Shown here: positions 26,369 to 35,215 of the stretch, in pieces
How the letters are laid out: every line of letters starts with the position of its first letter
How positions within the stretch are numbered: the stretch's first letter is position 1
Assembly: GCF_030815085.1 (NCBI RefSeq)
Contig: NZ_JAUSWG010000007.1
Length of the DNA: 64,000 nucleotides
Direction: 5' to 3' (one strand)
From: Paraclostridium ghonii
Lineage (GTDB): Bacteria; Bacillota; Clostridia; Peptostreptococcales; Peptostreptococcaceae
The notes under the pieces: model-generated
Told to the model about the DNA's origin: nothing
The model's database searches: none
What the model saw: the letters and a program-made list of their open reading frames with translations, nothing else
Translations under genes and position numbers: made by a program

Positions 26369-27454
26369 TTATAGACTTCTTTCTATTATGCCTCCACCTA
26401 CAACTTTATCTTCATCATACATAACAACGGACTGACCTTTAGTTATAGCTCTTTGAGGTTGGTCAAATACTATTTTAACTGTATTTTCTCCAATTTTAGT
26501 TACTGTTGCATCTGATGGTCTTGCTGAATATCTAACTTTAGCTTGTATTCTAATAGGTTCTTTTATATCATCTATCGAAATTAAATTTACATCCTTAGCT
26601 ATTAATGCATTTGAGAATATATCTTCATTATCTCCTAGCACAACTGTATTTTTAACTGAATCTATATCTACAACAAACATTGGCTTTCCAAATGCAATTC
26701 CTAGACCTTTTCTTTGACCTATAGTGTAATTTATTATTCCCTTATGCTTTCCTAATATATTTCCTTTAGTATCTACAAAAAATCCAGGATCAATTCTTTT
26801 TTTAGAATGTTTTTGTACATATCCCGCATAGTCATTGTCTTTTACAAAACATATCTCTTGACTATCTGGCTTGTTGTGTACTTCTATTCCGATTTCTTTC
26901 GCAATTTCTCTAACTTTATCTTTTTCATAATTTCCAATTGGAAGTAATGTATGTTCTAATTGTTCTTGAGTTAAATTGTACAGTGCATAAGTTTGATCTT
27001 TTTTATCCGTAACAGACTTTTTAAGTAGATATCTACCAGTCTCTTCATCTTTTTCTATTTTTGCATAATGTCCCGTAGCTACATAATCGCAACCTATTTG
27101 ACGAGCCTTATTAAAAAAGTCATCAAATTTTATGTGCTTGTTACAAGATATGCAAGGATTTGGAGTTCTCCCGTTTAAGTATTCATCTATAAATGGTTCT
27201 ATTACCTTTTCTTTAAATACATCGCTAAAGTTTAATACGTAAAAAGGTATCCCTATTCTATCAGCAACTTTTCTTGCATCTTCAACCGCTGCTAACGAAC
27301 AGCATCCACCTTCATTTTCGATAAGTTGGTCATCATCGTCTTGCCATAACTTCATAGTAACTCCTATTACATCATAACCTTGTTCTTTTAAAAGATATGC
27401 GGCAACCGAACTATCTACTCCACCACTCATACCGATCATTACTCTTTTTTTCAT
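26369..27454 (-). CDS. mnmA: tRNA 2-thiouridylase MnmA
   Basis: 361 residues. The PP-loop GMSGGVDSSVAAYLL at the N-terminus binds ATP; catalytic Cys residues are in NPCISCNKH (near 100) and SQEICFV (near 198). It adds sulfur to wobble uridine of Lys, Glu and Gln tRNAs, taking it from an IscS/NifS-type desulfurase. In relatives it directly follows iscRSU; here the iscRSU cluster is 11 kb away, separated by unrelated genes. Confidence 0.97.
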   Translation of the reverse strand: MKKRVMIGMSGGVDSSVAAYLLKEQGYDVIGVTMKLWQDDDDQLIENEGGCCSLAAVEDARKVADRIGIPFYVLNFSDVFKEKVIEPFIDEYLNGRTPNPCISCNKHIKFDDFFNKARQIGCDYVATGHYAKIEKDEETGRYLLKKSVTDKKDQTYALYNLTQEQLEHTLLPIGNYEKDKVREIAKEIGIEVHNKPDSQEICFVKDNDYAGYVQKHSKKRIDPGFFVDTKGNILGKHKGIINYTIGQRKGLGIAFGKPMFVVDIDSVKNTVVLGDNEDIFSNALIAKDVNLISIDDIKEPIRIQAKVRYSARPSDATVTKIGENTVKIVFDQPQRAITKGQSVVMYDEDKVVGGGIIERSL

Positions 27455-27843
27455 ATTATCACCTCGTTCTTTATATTATATATATTTTAATATATTTTTT
27501 AAAGTACTAACTCATAGGTTGTAAATTAAATTATTTACTTTTTATATAAATGCCCAGATTTTAATAATTCTAATAATTTTTTAAATTTATTATTTATAAT
27601 TAAAAATTGCATTTCAGTCATAAAATGGCTTCATTTCTTCAATCTTAGACTACTATATTTTAAATAATAATATATCATAAAAATACATTTATGTCATAAA
27701 ATAATGAGCCTTTATTTATCTGTTAATTAAATTGTAATTTCTTTAAACTAATCTTTTATAAAGTTCGTGTTTATGTTTAAAATTTTTAAAATTTGGTATC
27801 AATAATAGTAAACTTATTTTAAAAAGGAGGTGAGCCGATTATT
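27455..27843. other. Gene-free divergent promoter region
   Basis: About 390 bp between mnmA and the DUF3783 gene. It is AT-rich, with two copies of GTCATAAAAT (near 27618 and 27690) but no other clear structure. An AGGAGGTGA ribosome site near 27824 belongs to the DUF3783 gene. Confidence 0.5.
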
Positions 27844-28260
27844 ATGGATTTTAAAAATATAAATACTTTGTCTACGTATAATGATGATAGAGTTTGCGTT
27901 TTACTTTATAATTTTAATGCTAAAGATTTAAATATGTTAAAAAATATATGCAACCTAATAGGATTAAAAGATCAAATAATTCTTAGTCCTAAGAATGCTA
28001 CAACATTAGTAAAAGATATTTTAAACAATAATATAGATGAAAGTTGCGAAGATGGGTTAAAACATAGAACTGTTATATTTAATAATATAGATCATATGAA
28101 AATCCACTCTTTTATGGATGCTCTTAAAAAATTTAGGATACAAAAACCTTTGATTGCTGTAGTTACTAAAACTTCAATTGACTGGGAATTAAACACTGTA
28201 ATACAAAACTTAATTGAAGAAAGAGAAGCTTTAAAATCTGGAAAACCTCTCAATCACTAA
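27844..28260 (+). CDS. DUF3783 protein
   Basis: 138 residues without signal or membrane segments. The pattern of a VCVLLYNF strand, NMLKNICNLIGLKDQI helix, then HRTVIFNNIDHMKIHSFMDAL and RIQKPLIAVVTKTSI fits DUF3783, a Clostridia family related in fold to response-regulator-like alpha/beta domains. It is monocistronic with a strong terminator. No function is known. AGGAGGTGA is 12 nt before the ATG, rather far. Confidence 0.7.
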   Translation: MDFKNINTLSTYNDDRVCVLLYNFNAKDLNMLKNICNLIGLKDQIILSPKNATTLVKDILNNNIDESCEDGLKHRTVIFNNIDHMKIHSFMDALKKFRIQKPLIAVVTKTSIDWELNTVIQNLIEEREALKSGKPLNH

Positions 28261-28264
28261 ATTT

Positions 28265-28303
28265 AAAAAGCGCCCCGCAACAAAACGCTACAGGGTGCTT
28301 TTT
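28265..28303 (+). terminator. Terminator of the DUF3783 gene
   Basis: AAAAAGCGCCC ... GGGTGCTTTTT with an 17-nt C/A-rich loop; works best on the plus strand, though the T-run suits both. Confidence 0.8.
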
Positions 28304-28318
28304 GGTTTGTAATAAATT

Positions 28319-29242
28319 TTACTGTATTGCTTTTAATTTCATTGGTGCATAGAAAAATGCAATTAGTGAAATTACCCAAAAGCTAATATTAAACTTTATA
28401 ATTAATGAAGCTAAAAATATCATCCCCATTGTGTTTAACGCAATTTTAGATTTTGTTTTTTGATAAGTATAAAGTCTTAAATATGAATAGGCATCTCTTA
28501 TTAAAAAATAATATACTATATATTTCACAGTTTCAGTTACAGTAAGTAAGTATATAAGTTTTATATCAATACCTAAAATATCTTTTAATTGAATTATGAA
28601 TAAGTAACCTAAACCAATATATATAGTAGATTTAGAACAATATATGTAATTGGCGTATTGTCTCATATTCTTTAATATGTATAGTTTTCTTTTACCTTCT
28701 TCTTTTAATGACTTAATTCTATCTCCAATAAATAAACTTGCAAAGTAAGTTATAATAACAGTTCCAAGTGGTAGTGTGGCTATAAAAATATAAAGCATAA
28801 CCTCTTTAAATCCATCGCTTATATGCCATGGTTCCACCATATATTTATAATCTTTTATAAAACTAAATCCTATTAATTTAGAAAACCAAATATCTATCAA
28901 AACCATTATGAAGCAAGATATTACACTTAAATAAAATAAGTCATCTAATATTTTAGTCTTTTTAGTTATAACATATCCACACATAATCCCAATAATCATA
29001 CTTTGACTCATGCATATGGCTGAACCTATATTTCCAATCACCAACCCTATAATTATTAAGCAAGTTATAATAGCAAGTGTTGTGAACTTTAAATCACACC
29101 TTAAATATATAATAGCTATAAAAATAGGCACTATTATTTGTATATAAAGTCCATATAAAAGACCTGTAGTTATTGCAAATATACTACAGACTATAAACAG
29201 AGCAGACATTATAGCTGCTTCAGTCATTTTTCTTATTTCCAT
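28319..29242 (-). CDS. DUF2232 (YybS-like) membrane protein
   Basis: 307 residues with about eight membrane helices. It starts with RKMTEAAIMSALFIVCSIFA, a typical YybS/ECF-S-like first helix, and has KTKILDDLF and RIKSLKEEGKRKLY loops. The family resembles the substrate-binding S components of ECF transporters and is found in sporulating Firmicutes. Substrate unknown. Its upstream DNA carries a member of an intergenic repeat family (29302-29339). Confidence 0.75.
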   Translation of the reverse strand: MEIRKMTEAAIMSALFIVCSIFAITTGLLYGLYIQIIVPIFIAIIYLRCDLKFTTLAIITCLIIIGLVIGNIGSAICMSQSMIIGIMCGYVITKKTKILDDLFYLSVISCFIMVLIDIWFSKLIGFSFIKDYKYMVEPWHISDGFKEVMLYIFIATLPLGTVIITYFASLFIGDRIKSLKEEGKRKLYILKNMRQYANYIYCSKSTIYIGLGYLFIIQLKDILGIDIKLIYLLTVTETVKYIVYYFLIRDAYSYLRLYTYQKTKSKIALNTMGMIFLASLIIKFNISFWVISLIAFFYAPMKLKAIQ

Positions 29243-29301
29243 ATAAATCCTTCTTTCTATAAAAATTCGTTTATCTTAATCGACCACATCTTCTAATCAA
29301 T

Positions 29302-29339
29302 TTGAGCGACCACGTCTGCGAACCACTTTATGTCGCCAA
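29302..29339. repeat. Dispersed intergenic repeat, copy 1
   Basis: A 38-nt, locally GC-richer segment starting TTGAGCGACCACGTCTGCGA. It matches 52358-52395 at 34 of 38 bases, all four differences being transitions. Related degenerate bits flank it (CGACCACATCT at 29281, CTTCATATCGTCAA at 29342), as if several units had decayed in place. Confidence 0.7.
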
Positions 29340-29465
29340 AACTTCATATCGTCAAGGTCCATTCGGCAATCTCGTGTCCCATTACTCAAACTACTTCGTT
29401 TGTTGCTAAAAATAGGTATATTGATACATTATAACATAGCCCTTAACAAAATTCTTTATACATAA

Positions 29466-29507
29466 AAATAGCTACAATTTAGTTTTTAATCTAAATTATA
29501 GCTATTT
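29466..29507 (-). terminator. Terminator of the MFS gene
   Basis: AAATAGCTA.AATTTAG ... CTAAATT.TAGCTATTT stem at the 3' end of the MFS gene. Confidence 0.75.
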
Positions 29508-29511
29508 AAAA

Positions 29512-31182
29512 TTAAATCTCTTCTTTGTAATTTTTTAAAAATAAAGATGCTATTAATCCACATAAAGCTATAACAGCAGTTCCTATAAATAAATGTGCAT
29601 ATCCTTGATTCATTGTGTATTGATACGTATTTATTATACTTGGTTTAGCCTTTTCTAAGCTAATTAAATAGTTGTTTTTTAACATTTGAAAATTTATATT
29701 AGGATTTCCTCCTATAGTATGTTGTAATATATTAAACATAGAGTTTACAAATGACTTAACAACTTCAAATATATTTGTTACATCAGCACTTTGAAACTTA
29801 TTTAACATTTCAGTTGAAATATTTCCTCCACTAAAAGAAACTCCTTGTATTTTAGGCATTACCTTTTGAATTTCCCCAGGTACATTTCTACCTGCCTCAG
29901 AAACAAAATTTATAAGTAAGTTAGGTGATACTGCAACTCCTATAGATCTAAGTAACGATACAGTTGATTGCCCCATAGATATCTCCTCAGGTTTAACTAA
30001 GCTCATCATTAAATAATTTATAGGTGTTCCCATTGTAAATCCCATACCAATGCCCATAAAAATTAACCCAATTGTTAAATTTATAAAATTAGGATGATTT
30101 GCTGTAACTAACGCTTGATATAATAGTCCTATTATACTTGAAGTAAAACCTAATAATAAAAGTTTTTTAACTCCGTATTTATCTATAAACTTTCCACCAA
30201 TAGGTGCAGCTATTCCTGTAAATATAGCAAATAAAGTTACTATATATCCTCCACTACCGCTTTTTATTTTTAATACATTTTCAGAAAATTGAGGTAAAAA
30301 TACTGTTCCCATAAGTCCACAACCAACTATAAAACTTAAAAATAAAGTTAATGCAGTTTGTTTATTTGTAAAAAATTCTAAATTTAAAACTGGGTCTTCT
30401 GCTCTTTTTTCTATATATATAAATACCGGTATAAAAACTATAGTGATTAATAAGTAAGCCCATACATCTATTGATTTAACTGAGTTTATAAAATCATAAA
30501 ATTTTAAATTTGTTAAACCATACATTAATGATGCAACAACTATACTTAAAACTACACATCCCCATATATCCATTTTTTTAATCTTAGAATCATTCTTATT
30601 TTCTTCTAATTTCAAAGATGCTAATAAAATTATTATACTGATAGGAATATTTATTAAAAATAAGTATCCCCATCTGCTATCCCCTGCTAATGAAAGAACA
30701 AAACTTCCTAAAGTAGGCCCAAGAACTGTAGCTATTCCATATATGCCACCTACCATGCCAAGAGCTGACCCTCTTTTTTCTTCTGGAAAGGATGCTCCTA
30801 TATAAGCAGTAGCTATTGGCATTATACCTCCTCCACCTATAGCTTGAATAACCCTTGATGTAAGTAAAAACTTATAGCTTCCAACTATATCCGATATCCC
30901 ACAAAGTAAAGATCCTGTTGCAAATAATAAAACACAAATAATATATACTTTTTTTCTCCCATACGTATCTGCTAATTTCCCTGTTATTGGCATAGAAACT
31001 GCATAAGCTAATGTATATATAGTTATCATCCATACACTTGCAGATTGTGAAACCCCAAGCCCATCAGCTATCACATTTCTTGCTGGTGATACTATACCTG
31101 AGTCCATAGCCCCCATAAAAATTCCAAGTAAAAATACTACCATAGCTATAGCAGTAGTTTTTTTATTTGACTTCTCGTTCAT
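29512..31182 (-). CDS. MFS drug:H+ antiporter, DHA2 (14-TM) family
   Basis: About 556 residues, 14 membrane helices. SGIVSPARNVIADGL (helix 1), the GKLADTYGRKKVY motif A loop and the RVIQAIGGGGIMPIA motif in helix 4/5 mark the DHA2 group of multidrug exporters. A long extracytoplasmic insert of ~90 residues (about 430-520) precedes the last helices. The frame is open to 31218, but AAGGAGGAG sits 9 nt before ATG 31182, which is preferred. No dedicated regulator is adjacent. Confidence 0.9.
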   Translation of the reverse strand: MNEKSNKKTTAIAMVVFLLGIFMGAMDSGIVSPARNVIADGLGVSQSASVWMITIYTLAYAVSMPITGKLADTYGRKKVYIICVLLFATGSLLCGISDIVGSYKFLLTSRVIQAIGGGGIMPIATAYIGASFPEEKRGSALGMVGGIYGIATVLGPTLGSFVLSLAGDSRWGYLFLINIPISIIILLASLKLEENKNDSKIKKMDIWGCVVLSIVVASLMYGLTNLKFYDFINSVKSIDVWAYLLITIVFIPVFIYIEKRAEDPVLNLEFFTNKQTALTLFLSFIVGCGLMGTVFLPQFSENVLKIKSGSGGYIVTLFAIFTGIAAPIGGKFIDKYGVKKLLLLGFTSSIIGLLYQALVTANHPNFINLTIGLIFMGIGMGFTMGTPINYLMMSLVKPEEISMGQSTVSLLRSIGVAVSPNLLINFVSEAGRNVPGEIQKVMPKIQGVSFSGGNISTEMLNKFQSADVTNIFEVVKSFVNSMFNILQHTIGGNPNINFQMLKNNYLISLEKAKPSIINTYQYTMNQGYAHLFIGTAVIALCGLIASLFLKNYKEEI

Positions 31183-31679
31183 AAAAACACACTCCTCCTT
31201 CATAAAACTTCCTATCATTAATGTAGTATACTTGAAGAGTTTTTGTTCCTATTTCAACTTATCCTTATTTAAAAATATAATCTATATATTCACTTTAATC
31301 TTCAAATCATAATAAAAAAGAGCGATATTTTTAGATATATTAAATTTTTCTTATAATTGTTTGCATATCCTTTAATTATTCCATATGTTAATTACATCAT
31401 TTTTCCTTAATTATATATCTATAGAGTTACTTATCACCTTTTATTATAAAGTTATTTAAAAATCTTACTTTATATTTATTCGAAAAATATACTTTTTAAG
31501 TGATTTCACCTTTTTTACACATGTTTAATAAGATAGTTATGTACTTTTAAATTATATAAGTTGTATGATTTCATCAATTGTTCTTATTTATTAAGGAACT
31601 TTCATATTCATCTTTTAAATTAAAGCAAATTAGTCTATAATCTTTAATATCAAAAGAATTAAGGGGGTTTTTATCAGCT
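31183..31679. other. Divergent promoter region of MFS and pyc
   Basis: About 460-500 bp, AT-rich, no open frame. It must hold promoters for the MFS gene and pyruvate carboxylase. No operator, riboswitch or repeat could be recognised with confidence. Confidence 0.5.
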
Positions 31680-34600
31680 ATGCTTAAAAAAATTAACAAA
31701 ATATTGGTCGCTAATCGTGGTGAAATCGCAATTAGAATATTTAGAGCTTGCTCTGAATTAGGTATAAAAAGTGTCGGGATATATAGTAAAGAAGATAAAT
31801 ATTCATTATTTAGAACTAAAGCTGATGAATCATATTTAATAGGAGAAGATAAAGGACCTATTGATGCTTATTTAGATATAGATAGTATAATTGAATTAGC
31901 TAAAAGTAAAAACGTTGATGCAATCCATCCTGGTTATGGATTCTTGTCTGAAAATCCAGATTTCGTAAAAAAATGCGAAGAAAACGGAATAATATTTATA
32001 GGCCCATCAGCTGATATAATGACTATGATGGGGGATAAAATAAATTCAAAGCAAATAGCTAAAGAAGCTAACATTCCTACTATTCCAGGTGTAGAGGAGC
32101 CAATTAAAAATATTGAAAAAGCTAAAGAAATAGCTAAAAAAATTGGATACCCTATTATGCTTAAAGCTTCTAATGGCGGTGGTGGAAGAGGTATGAGAGT
32201 TGTCTATAATGAAGATAACTTAAGTATAGAATATGAAACTGCCTGTAGTGAATCAAGAAAAGCATTTGGTGAAGATATTATATTTATCGAAAAATATATA
32301 CCTAATCCAAAGCATATAGAAGTTCAAATACTTGGAGATAAATTTGGAAATATAGTTCACTTACATGAGAGAGATTGCTCAGTTCAAAGAAGACACCAAA
32401 AGATAATAGAATATGCTCCAGCCTTTTCTCTATCAAATAAACTAAGAGAACAAATATGTAGTGATGCAGTAAAAATAGCTAAACACGTGGGGTATATAAA
32501 TGCAGGTACCTTAGAATTTTTAGTTGATGAAAATGATAACTTCTATTTTATTGAGATGAATCCAAGAGTTCAAGTTGAACATACTGTAACAGAAATGATA
32601 ACAGGTGTGGATATAGTTCAAAGTCAAATATTAATAGCTCAAGGGTATAAGTTAGAAGATGAACCAATAAATATAAAATCACAAGAAGACATTCAAGTAA
32701 GAGGTTATTCTATTCAATGTAGAATAACTACAGAAGATCCTAAAAATAATTTTATGCCTGACACTGGAAAAATCCAGGTCTATAGAACTGGCTCAGGTTT
32801 TGGTATAAGACTTGATGGAGGGAATGGTTTTACAGGATCTACTATAAGCCCATACTACGATAGCTTATTGGTTAAAACAATATCTTGGGATAGAACTTTT
32901 AAAGGAGCTATAAATAAAACTATTCGTTCTATAAAGGAACTTCGAATAAGAGGCGTAAAAACGAATATAGGTTTCTTAGTTAATGTTTTAAATAATCCAA
33001 TTTTTACACAAGGTAACTGCAGCACAAAATTTATTGATGAAAATCCAGATTTATTTGAAATAAAAGAAAGTAAAGATAGAGGAACTAAGCTTCTTAAATT
33101 TATAGGAAATACTATAGTAAATGAAAATAAATGTTTTGAAAAACCTCAATTTCAACCTATATATACACCTAAGACAAGTGATAGTATCTGTTTAAATGAA
33201 GGTAGCAAAAACTCATTTGATAAACTAGGTAAAAAAGAATATCTAGAATCAATAAAAAAAGAGAAAAAACTACTTTTAACAGATACTACTATGAGAGATG
33301 CTCATCAATCACTTTTAGCAACACGACTTAGAAGTTATGATTTATTAAAAGTAGCAAAACCAACAAGTGAATACATGAATGACTTATTCTCTCTTGAAAT
33401 GTGGGGAGGGGCAACTTACGATGTAGCTTATAGATTCTTAAAAGAATCTCCATGGATAAGACTTGAAAAATTAAGAGAAGAAATTCCTAATATAATGTTT
33501 CAGATGCTATTTAGAGCTTCTAATGGCGTAGGTTATAAAAACTATCCAGATAATGTAATAAAAGAGTTTTTAAAAGAATCTGCAAATAAAGGAATTGATG
33601 TTTTTAGGATTTTTGATTCACTTAACTGGGTTGAAAATATGAAACCATCTATATATACAGCTCTTGAAACTGGAAAAATTGTTGAATCTACAATCTGTTA
33701 TACTGGAGACATTTTAGATCCAAATAAAAATAAATATAATTTAGAGTATTATGTTAATATGGCGAGAGAATTAGAAGAATTAGGGTCAGATATTATATGT
33801 ATAAAAGATATGGCTGGTCTTTTAAAACCATATGCAGCTTATAAGCTTATAAAAACATTGAAGGAAAATGTTAATACTCCTATTCATTTACACACTCATG
33901 ATACAAGTGGTAACGGAGTTGCTACATGTTTGATGGCATCTGAAGCTGGGGTCGATATTGTTGATGGAGCCCTTGAAACAATGGCAGGTCTTACTAGCCA
34001 ACCTTCTTTAAATGCTATTGTAGAAGCTCTTAAAAATACAGAAAGAGATACTCATATAGATTTATATGGATTTGAAGAATTAGGAAATTACTATAAAGAT
34101 TTACGTAATGTATACTCAAAATTTGAAAGTGATTTAAAAAATCCATCTGCTGAAATTTATAAATATGAAATTCCAGGTGGTCAATATACAAACTTAAAAC
34201 CTCAAGCAGATAGCTTAGGTTTATCTGATAAATTTGAACAAGTAAAAGAAAAGTATAAGGAATCTAATGAAATATTGGGTGATATAATTAAGGTTACTCC
34301 ATCATCTAAAGTTGTAGGTGATTTAGCAATCTTTATGGTTAAAAATAAGTTAAATAAAAATAATATAATAGCACAAGGAAAAAATCTTTCATTCCCAGAC
34401 TCAGTAGTTGACTATTGTAGGGGTATGATAGGTCAACCTGAAGGAGGAATCCCTAAGGATATACAAAAGATAGTGTTAAAAGGAGAAAACCCTATAACAG
34501 TAAGACCTGGGGAGTTAATTCCAAGTGAAGATTTTAAAGGTGTAAAAAAATACTTAGATGAAAAATTCAATATGGATTCTAATATAAGAAATGTATTAAG

Positions 34601-35111
34601 TTACACACTTTATCCTAATGTTTATGAAGATTATTTAAAACATTTACAGTTATATAATGATATATCAAAACTTGAAAGCCATGTGTATTTTTACGGATTA
34701 GCAATAGGGGAAGAATGTGAAGTAGAGATTGAAGAAGGAAAAGTATTAACTATAAAGTTAATAGAAATCGGGGATATAAAAGAGGACGGAACTAAAACTT
34801 TATCATTTGAACTCAATGGAATGATGAGAGATATAGAAGTTAGTGATATTCACTACAGCTCAAATATAAAAGATATATTGAAAGCTGACATGGATAATCC
34901 TTTACAAATAGGTGCTAGTATACCTGGAAAGGTTGTTAAGATACTAGTTGAAGAAAATCAAGAAGTTGAAGAAAATCAACCACTTATAGTTATTGAGGCT
35001 ATGAAAATGGAAACTGTTGTAGTTGCGAAAACAAGCGGATGCGTTAAATCTATTTACGTAAGCCAAGATGAAGTTGTAAAAGACAAACAATTACTAATAG
35101 ATATGAAATAA
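31680..35111 (+). CDS. pyc: Pyruvate carboxylase
   Basis: 1143 residues, full length. Biotin carboxylase domain (1-450) with ILVANRGEIAIRI and the ATP-grasp loop KASNGGGGRGMR. Carboxyltransferase domain (about 530-800) with TTMRDAHQSLLATR and metal-binding HLHTHDTSG. The allosteric/PYC region and the biotinyl domain with EAMKMET near the C-terminus follow. It makes oxaloacetate from pyruvate and bicarbonate, feeding amino-acid and reductive TCA routes in the cytoplasm. AAGGGGG lies upstream of the ATG. Monocistronic. Confidence 0.98.
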   Translation: MLKKINKILVANRGEIAIRIFRACSELGIKSVGIYSKEDKYSLFRTKADESYLIGEDKGPIDAYLDIDSIIELAKSKNVDAIHPGYGFLSENPDFVKKCEENGIIFIGPSADIMTMMGDKINSKQIAKEANIPTIPGVEEPIKNIEKAKEIAKKIGYPIMLKASNGGGGRGMRVVYNEDNLSIEYETACSESRKAFGEDIIFIEKYIPNPKHIEVQILGDKFGNIVHLHERDCSVQRRHQKIIEYAPAFSLSNKLREQICSDAVKIAKHVGYINAGTLEFLVDENDNFYFIEMNPRVQVEHTVTEMITGVDIVQSQILIAQGYKLEDEPINIKSQEDIQVRGYSIQCRITTEDPKNNFMPDTGKIQVYRTGSGFGIRLDGGNGFTGSTISPYYDSLLVKTISWDRTFKGAINKTIRSIKELRIRGVKTNIGFLVNVLNNPIFTQGNCSTKFIDENPDLFEIKESKDRGTKLLKFIGNTIVNENKCFEKPQFQPIYTPKTSDSICLNEGSKNSFDKLGKKEYLESIKKEKKLLLTDTTMRDAHQSLLATRLRSYDLLKVAKPTSEYMNDLFSLEMWGGATYDVAYRFLKESPWIRLEKLREEIPNIMFQMLFRASNGVGYKNYPDNVIKEFLKESANKGIDVFRIFDSLNWVENMKPSIYTALETGKIVESTICYTGDILDPNKNKYNLEYYVNMARELEELGSDIICIKDMAGLLKPYAAYKLIKTLKENVNTPIHLHTHDTSGNGVATCLMASEAGVDIVDGALETMAGLTSQPSLNAIVEALKNTERDTHIDLYGFEELGNYYKDLRNVYSKFESDLKNPSAEIYKYEIPGGQYTNLKPQADSLGLSDKFEQVKEKYKESNEILGDIIKVTPSSKVVGDLAIFMVKNKLNKNNIIAQGKNLSFPDSVVDYCRGMIGQPEGGIPKDIQKIVLKGENPITVRPGELIPSEDFKGVKKYLDEKFNMDSNIRNVLSYTLYPNVYEDYLKHLQLYNDISKLESHVYFYGLAIGEECEVEIEEGKVLTIKLIEIGDIKEDGTKTLSFELNGMMRDIEVSDIHYSSNIKDILKADMDNPLQIGASIPGKVVKILVEENQEVEENQPLIVIEAMKMETVVVAKTSGCVKSIYVSQDEVVKDKQLLIDMK

Positions 35112-35115
35112 AAAT

Positions 35116-35214
35116 AAAAAGCTGTGTAAAAGTTACTTAAGCAAAGGATAAATATGTAAGTGTCTCTAAAACTTATATATTTATCCTTTGCTATCTAGCT
35201 TTACATAGCTTTTT
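35116..35214. terminator. Nested double-hairpin terminator between pyc and the histidine kinase
   Basis: Outer arms 35116-35130 and 35200-35214 (15 bp, one G-T) enclose an inner hairpin 35140-35160 / 35172-35192 (21 bp, one G-T). The outer arms with flanking A/T runs form a bidirectional terminator; the inner one looks inserted in its loop. Confidence 0.8.
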
Positions 35215-35215
35215 A

